Source: Beroe ovata (taxonomy: Eukaryota; Ctenophora; Nuda; Beroida; Beroidae). Taken from it: a stretch of 53,607 nt of DNA. Within the stretch, counting starts at the first letter, position 1. The number at the start of each line of letters is the position of its first letter. Shown piece by piece: positions 48,930 to 53,607 of the stretch. The notes beneath the pieces were generated by a model that searched no databases, had not been told where the DNA came from, and saw nothing but the letters and a program-made list of their open reading frames with translations. Position numbers and translations under genes: made by a program. Location: the NCBI GenBank assembly GCA_946803715.1, contig CAMPET010000030.1, forward strand, positions 292,769-346,375, in the 5' to 3' direction.

Positions 48930-49712
48930 ATGATCAGTATGTTCCGGAAGATAAAGTCCAAAACCTCGCTCGACAACGAATCCAACTCGGATAAGAACTC
49001 GGGGAAAGCATCACGGAGACTCAGTCTGCCTGACGATGTCGCCAAGGAACCGACGAAAGAGGCCCACGCCAAGACACTGAGGATGCAGAAATTCCTGGAC
49101 TCCACCCGGAATTTCATGCTGAGTCAGAGAGGAGTGGTGTGCTTGCAGAGTAACCTCAACGAGGAGACCAGGTTCCGGAGAGGTTCGGAGTCTCGGAGTG
49201 GTAAATCCTGTCTGTTTGACAGATCCGACAGGAGAATGCTACACCCTGTCACCCTGACAACTGACCAGATTGCGGAGTATGAGGGCGCATTTAACAAATA
49301 CGACAGGAACGGGGATGGATCCATATCTGTTGCAGAGTTGAGTGTCCTGCTGGAAACCATCGGTCTCAAGCCGTCTGAGGAAGAGATTGAGCAGATGATT
49401 GACTCGGTGGATTCAAATACTGACGGAGTTCTGAGCATGTCTGAGTTCATCAAGTTGATGTCCCGACACCACAATCCCATCATCACACCGCAGGAGCAGT
49501 ACGAGGCCATTTTCCGGGTGTTTGACGCGGACTGCAACGGAATAATCAGCAGAACGGAATTCAAGGACACTCTTTTCAGCATTGGACAGCGGTGTTCCGA
49601 GGATGAACTATCAGCACTCATCGCTGAAATCGACGTTAATAAGGACGGAGTCATCAGCAAGAAGGAGTTTCTGTCCATATTTCTAGATCATTCTGGAAAT
49701 CCTTCCAGATGA
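48930..49712 (+). CDS. Calmodulin-like protein with four EF-hands and N-terminal extension
   Basis: 260 residues, one exon. Residues 1-105 are a basic, Ser-rich extension (MISMFRKIKSKTSLDNES; RRLSLPDD; RRGSESRSGKS) with several likely basophilic-kinase sites. From about residue 108 (TLTTDQIAEYEGAF) it follows the calmodulin/troponin C plan. The four calcium loops are complete: DRNGDGSISVAE (125-136), DSNTDGVLSMSE (161-172), DADCNGIISRTE (199-210) and DVNKDGVISKKE (235-246), each with an acidic residue at positions 1 and 12. It therefore probably binds four calcium ions. The linker between the pairs is longer than in calmodulin (RHHNPIITPQEQYE). The start could also be the second Met at residue 4. 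It is a calcium sensor of unknown target, not calmodulin itself. Confidence 0.9.
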   Translation: MISMFRKIKSKTSLDNESNSDKNSGKASRRLSLPDDVAKEPTKEAHAKTLRMQKFLDSTRNFMLSQRGVVCLQSNLNEETRFRRGSESRSGKSCLFDRSDRRMLHPVTLTTDQIAEYEGAFNKYDRNGDGSISVAELSVLLETIGLKPSEEEIEQMIDSVDSNTDGVLSMSEFIKLMSRHHNPIITPQEQYEAIFRVFDADCNGIISRTEFKDTLFSIGQRCSEDELSALIAEIDVNKDGVISKKEFLSIFLDHSGNPSR

Positions 49713-50223
49713 ACTTTTTGTGTGTGTTGCTCTTTGTCTGTGCTTGTAGTTGTTTTACGCTTCGAAATTCCTAAAAGTAAACTTGAATCCTTAATTTTGA
49801 TTCAATTTCAAAGTTCGAAGCTTATCATGCGTTACTCTATTTCCAGAATAGACTTTCGGAACCAAAGCATCATTCACTTTTGCAGCAATTGATTCGAATG
49901 TCCGATCAGCCTTTCATTAGATTTAGAAAATGAGCGAATCTATCTTCCGATCTACGTCTAGTTCTACTTCTGTTGCAGTTGCAATGTGCAAGATCATGTT
50001 ATTAATTATTGTTCATTGTTCATGCTGTCAACTATTTTGATCAGTGATCCTGGATCAACTGAAAGTGAACATTCGTCGAATGTCCATCCGTGATTTACAC
50101 TTTGCAGCCAATTAAAATTAAATGCCGTCTTCCTTGAAGACGCAGATTCGATTCTCATTCAGCGAAGCCAGGCTTCATAGTATAGCATTATGGCGGCGCG
50201 CGCAAAACCAGGGTCTGTCTTTG

Positions 50224-50310
50224 ATCTTGCGGCCGGATGTTATCTGTCCACTGTTTCATGCGCGCGCCGCGCGCAAGAAACAGTGGATAGATAACATGTC
50301 CGGCAAGGTC
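50224..50310. repeat. Fold-back (MITE-like) element with GCGCGC centre
   Basis: The left arm runs from gatcttgc through ccggatgttatctgtccact to gtttc. The right arm reads gaaacagtggatagataacat then gtccggcaaggtc. They pair over about 30 bases with one mismatch and small bulges. The centre atgcgcgcgccgcgcgcaa is itself palindromic. The outer 'ccggcaag' motif recurs at 3593 and 3897, so this looks like the most intact member of a short non-autonomous repeat family. Confidence 0.8.
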
Positions 50311-50730
50311 TATTGACAGGAGAAGAAAAACGAATGAAATCACAATGCCGCACGTGCGCGTACTGGTCCATCGTGATTTTCAGAAATCATTGCGCATGTA
50401 CTATTGCTGTTCCTAAATCTGACATCAAATATCAAACCAGTCAGATGCCTCATTTTTATTGGGCATATGATGATGCACAATGTTCTAAACAAATCTGTTT
50501 AGTGGTGTATCATCATATCACTTGATTTATTTGTGAAGGTAGCTGTAAGAATAAAGAATCTGCTAATATTTGCCATTTGTTAGTATACTGATGAATTAAT
50601 ATTATTAAAAGTATTATTCTTTCCTAGTGAGAATGGGTAGTGGACACCTTTGCGAAAGGTGGCGTTTTTCAGTGGCTGAGATTGTATTGATGAAATTTTC
50701 TTGAAATGTGTGATGGTTTATACCATAAAT

Positions 50731-50756
50731 TCTTATCTTATCTTATCTTATCTTAT
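50731..50756. repeat. TTATC microsatellite
   Basis: About five tandem copies of the pentamer ttatc in the FBXO9 upstream region. Confidence 0.9.
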
Positions 50757-50925
50757 ATCAGAAGTGCTTCAATTTAATCCTGAGGACTCGGTTAGAACCT
50801 CAAAGAAGTATTTAATATTTCACTGACCAGACTGATTGATGTCAGGATGAGAATAATTATTGGAAAAGATGATTGTGCACATGTGAATGAGCTAGAGCGC
50901 TATTTGATATCCCTATAAAACTGGT

Positions 50926-52122
50926 ATGAATACAAAAGAAGAACTTGAGGCATTTAGAACAAAGTGGAAGAATGAGCTTGCTCAGAACAGTCCATCCATT
51001 CTATCAACTGCTAAACAGATGTATATGAGAGGAGTTCAGCTGGAAAGAGAAGGATACTGCTATGAAGCAATTGAATATTTTCGTCAAGCACTCAAATTAG
51101 CTCCTGATATTGAGAAACATATTGACATCAGAAATGATGCCCTGTCCCCCTCAACATCTGACCAGAATCTTCTTGGATTTCAGGAGGTTTGTTTAAAAGA
51201 TTTCATAGGTATTCCCCATTTCTGGGCTGATAGTTTTGTTTCACCTTTTCCTCTGCAGGATGAAGAACCAGTCACTGAATTATGTACATCTGGGACAGGA
51301 AGGCAGGATCCAGATGGTTTGGATACATCTGAAATGTATTTTGCTGGCATAAATGCTTGTTTACCAGAGAGAAATAGGTCAGGACTTCATGTATCAGTGT
51401 TACCTAATGAAATTTTGCTTCTTGTCTTTAGGTTTGTGATTTCAACTGAGCTAGATATGAAGTCAATTGAGAGTATAGCTGGTGTATGTAAATGGTTCTA
51501 TAACCTTGCTAGAACACCACAGCTTTGGAAAGCCGCTTGTATTAAGATATGGCCTGATGTTGCTGAGAAACCTCAGGCTATCAAATGGAGAGAAATGTTC
51601 ATCAGTAAGCCCCACCTGAGATTTGATGGGGTTTATGTGAATAGAATAAAGTATCACAGACTGGGAGAGCACAGACCAAACCACTGCTGCACTCTCCAAA
51701 CAGTTTTCTATCACCGTTTTTTGAGATTCTTCAGTGATGGTCTTGTCATTGGACTGACATCAACAAGTCCACCTCAGCAAGTGGTACCAACACTGAAGGA
51801 TAGGTCGAGCACCAACAAAGATGTAATGTATGGCAAGTTTACGGTATTGGGTGATATTGTAACACTTGCTCTATACAGAAGAGATAAGGCGACCAGATCA
51901 TCTCAGATAAAGCTGAAACCGGAGTGTTCTTACAACATAAAACTACAGATTGTACACAAACATGGCAGGCAATCACTGAGGTGGCTGGAATATTACACAA
52001 TCGAGAAGAAAAACAATGTCACAACAAAGAGCTGCATTGAATTGGAACCGCCACACTTCTGCAAGTCATATGTATTTGGCAGAGTTAAGAGCTATTCTGC
52101 TGTTTCTGTTGGACTTATTTAG
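50926..52122 (+). CDS. FBXO9: F-box only protein 9
   Basis: Substrate receptor of an SCF (SKP1-CUL1-F-box) ubiquitin ligase; in mammals it targets the TTT proteins TEL2 and TTI1. 398 codons, open from the ATG at 50926. The N-terminal helical TPR/MIT-like region (KQMYMRGVQLEREGYCYEAIEYFRQALKLAP) spans about residues 28-62. The F-box lies at about 154-204 (VSVLPNEILLLVFRFV...LWKAACIKIW). The FBXO9-specific region follows: WREMFISKPHLRFDGVYVNR, FYHRFLRFFSDGLV, and the end FGRVKSYSAVSVGL. Residues 88-111 (51187-51258) have perfect intron boundaries and may be spliced out. Otherwise the gene is intronless, unlike typical animal FBXO9, which suggests a retrocopy or intron loss. Confidence 0.95.
   Translation: MNTKEELEAFRTKWKNELAQNSPSILSTAKQMYMRGVQLEREGYCYEAIEYFRQALKLAPDIEKHIDIRNDALSPSTSDQNLLGFQEVCLKDFIGIPHFWADSFVSPFPLQDEEPVTELCTSGTGRQDPDGLDTSEMYFAGINACLPERNRSGLHVSVLPNEILLLVFRFVISTELDMKSIESIAGVCKWFYNLARTPQLWKAACIKIWPDVAEKPQAIKWREMFISKPHLRFDGVYVNRIKYHRLGEHRPNHCCTLQTVFYHRFLRFFSDGLVIGLTSTSPPQQVVPTLKDRSSTNKDVMYGKFTVLGDIVTLALYRRDKATRSSQIKLKPECSYNIKLQIVHKHGRQSLRWLEYYTIEKKNNVTTKSCIELEPPHFCKSYVFGRVKSYSAVSVGLI
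51187..51258 (+). other. Candidate 72-nt intron / exitron inside FBXO9
   Basis: The segment starts GAG|GTTTGT and ends in a pyrimidine-rich acceptor, ttttgtttcaccttttcctctgcag|GAT. It is a multiple of three with no stop, so the protein reads through whether or not it is spliced. The encoded 24 residues (VCLKDFIGIPHFWADSFVSP...) differ from the flanking acidic, disordered linker. Confidence 0.65.
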
Positions 52123-52846
52123 ACTACGGATAGAGGGGTGTTGGACGAGTACTAGAACCTGGTTTCAGACAGTGAGGGTAAACTGATGATTCATTCACTT
52201 GCTATTCCACATACAAAACAATTGGATGAAATCATGACATATGTAGCAACATCAGCTATATTATAGATGTCATGTTCAATGACGTTCACTCTCTGTCAAG
52301 TGTCAGTCTGGCAGAGCTGAGGGAAGAAACACAATTCTCAGCTGTTTGTTATTATAGATAGCACACGAACTATGATATGGTTGTGACTAGTAAGTGATGA
52401 TAAGAAAGAATAATATTTTATTACGTCTGTGTTTCAGCGCAGATTTTAACAGCTTTTACTATATTTTATACCCATACAATTTGTCAAGTTAAGTATTTTT
52501 AATGAATATAAATTTTTCAGTATTTAGTGTCCTCGTGCATGTGTAGGTATCATACGTATTACATCTATATTGATTTAATCGGGCAACGTGTTATTATTTG
52601 AGATAATACTTGATTATAAATTTTGAATCACTTTTTCAATTAAAGAATACTTTGACGGCCTGTGCGAGTCCGCACAGCTAATATAAGTGACAGACCCCGA
52701 TCAGATGATCAACAATGAGGTCACAATACTGAATACGTAACAATGAGGTCACATCGATAAACAGTGTTAATTAAACAATCCATCCTCTTCATCTATAAGG
52801 GACTCTCAATGAGGGTACTCTCATCAAACCCCCTCCTCCCATTAGC
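52123..52846. other. Gap between FBXO9 and adducin
   Basis: AT-rich, with the FBXO9 3' UTR and the probable adducin promoter or upstream exon and intron. A splice-acceptor-like 'cctcctcccattag' lies directly before the adducin ATG, so earlier non-coding exons are possible. Confidence 0.45.
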
Positions 52847-53419
52847 ATGCCCCGAGAGTCGGTGGAGAGGGATGTGCGGCGCATGGAGCGGAAGAAGCGG
52901 GTGAAGGAGGTGCTGGAGGATAAGTTCCGTGGAGAGCTGGAGGATGTGGTGGTCAGCCAGACAGACGGGAACAAGCCCCTCTTCCATGCGGGAATGAAAA
53001 TAGGAAGCAGTGGGGGTGGGGGGAGCAGTGGGGGAACGTATGTATAGCACCACGTGTTACACCACGTGTAATGCGTGATAATTCATTGCGATCTTGTCTA
53101 TACATCTGTGTTTACTGTGTGAAATGTATACTTGTGTAGTGTTTGTATGTATGTGTGTGTATGAATGTTTCTGTGTCTGCTTGTCTGTGAATGTGTGTAC
53201 TGTGTGTATGTGTTCTGAAGTACGTCATCAAGTGCTAGGTCCCGTTTCAACAGCGCCGAGTTCAAGGGACTGGCCAATGTGCGACAAGTGAACGACCTCC
53301 ACGGTGCTCTGAGGGAGAAGTACTCGAAGTCGGAGCGAGATTTGAGGTGTAAACTCGCAGCTCTGTACAGACTCACGGCAATGTTCGAGTGGGACCATCT
53401 CATTTACAGTCATATCACA
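52847..53419 (+). CDS. Adducin, N-terminal part (runs off the window)
   Basis: Adducin caps actin filaments and recruits spectrin at the membrane skeleton. Two phase-matched exons: 52847-53037 and 53239-53419, ending at a GTGAGT donor. The first encodes a basic charged start (RRMERKKRVKEVLEDKFRGELED), equivalent to the KKRV-x-I segment of animal adducins, and a Gly/Ser-rich stretch. The second encodes VNDLHGALREKYSKSERDLRCKLAALYRLTAMFEWDHLIYSHIT, which matches the start of the class II aldolase-like head (LRCKLAA-x-YRL-x-FGW-x-LIYNHIT). About 124 residues are visible. The aldolase-like core, neck and MARCKS-like tail must lie beyond the window. The initiator ATG is likely but an earlier exon is possible. 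A (GT)n tract lies in the intron at about 53145-53215. Confidence 0.88.
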
Positions 53420-53607
53420 GTGAGTGTGTACTTGGTTATCACATTTACCGAGCACTGTAGTATGAATTCCTCTCTCCCCGTTTACACCCCAACTTGACCC
53501 CATCTCCTCCACCTGAACCCCTCCTCTCCCCCACTTTACCCCACCTCTCCCACCCGACCCCCGTTTACATTACCATCACGGCCCCTCCCCCTACTTGAAC
53601 CCCTCCT
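53420..53607 (+). other. Adducin intron, pyrimidine-rich, cut by window end
   Basis: After the donor at 53420 the sequence is dominated by 'cccctcctctccccc' and 'acccc' runs. No exon is visible before the window ends. Confidence 0.6.

Larger units (their letters stand above)
49713..50925. other. Gap between the EF-hand gene and FBXO9
   Basis: Non-coding. It contains a large fold-back element at 50224-50310 and a short (TTATC)n microsatellite at about 50731-50756. No further genes are supported. Confidence 0.5.

Overview
The window reads as animal nuclear DNA from an AT-rich invertebrate genome. Genes are split into many short exons by small GT-AG introns, and several lineage-typical animal families are present: Rab23, adducin, a 7TM receptor and FBXO9. 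The number of lineage-specific intronless genes hints at a non-bilaterian animal (cnidarian-, placozoan- or sponge-like), but I cannot name the species. No bacterial, viral or CRISPR features were seen. I joined exons by hand from open frames, splice consensus and phase matching.

Layout. 1-420 is a tandem repeat. 989-2913 (-) encodes the GTPase Rab23. A repeat-rich gap with several fold-back elements separates it from a DEAD-box RNA helicase at 4955-7638 (+). Adenosine kinase lies at about 8505-11874 (+) and glyoxalase II (hydroxyacylglutathione hydrolase) at 12946-14340 (+). Two tandem intronless papain-family proteases with cysteine-rich tails follow (14870-16345 and 16948-18537, +). They form a mosaic of near-identical and strongly diverged blocks, and the first copy has lost the catalytic Asn motif. 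An unrecognised 471-residue ORF lies at 19226-20641 (+).

20980-32651 (+) is a 26-exon HEATR1/UTP10 gene for the ribosome-biogenesis SSU processome. Two intronless genes are nested in its introns: an ornithine-decarboxylase-family enzyme antisense (23443-24738) and a divergent 7TM receptor in the sense direction (28484-29566).

An ankyrin-repeat gene lies on the minus strand at 34019-36129. About 8.5 kb without a recognisable gene then holds many small palindromes, including a compact multi-hairpin cluster at 41993-42094. A two-exon gene for an 80-residue acidic protein (44678-45359, +), a second gene-poor stretch, a four-EF-hand calmodulin-like protein (48930-49712, +), FBXO9 (50926-52122, +) and the first two coding exons of an adducin (52847 onward, running off the end) complete the window.

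The genes are mostly housekeeping and unrelated in pathway (nucleotide salvage, methylglyoxal detoxification, polyamine synthesis, rRNA processing, ubiquitin ligation, cytoskeleton), so there is no operon logic. The points of most interest are the mosaic protease pair with its novel-looking tail, the nested genes in HEATR1, and the dispersed short-loop palindromes.
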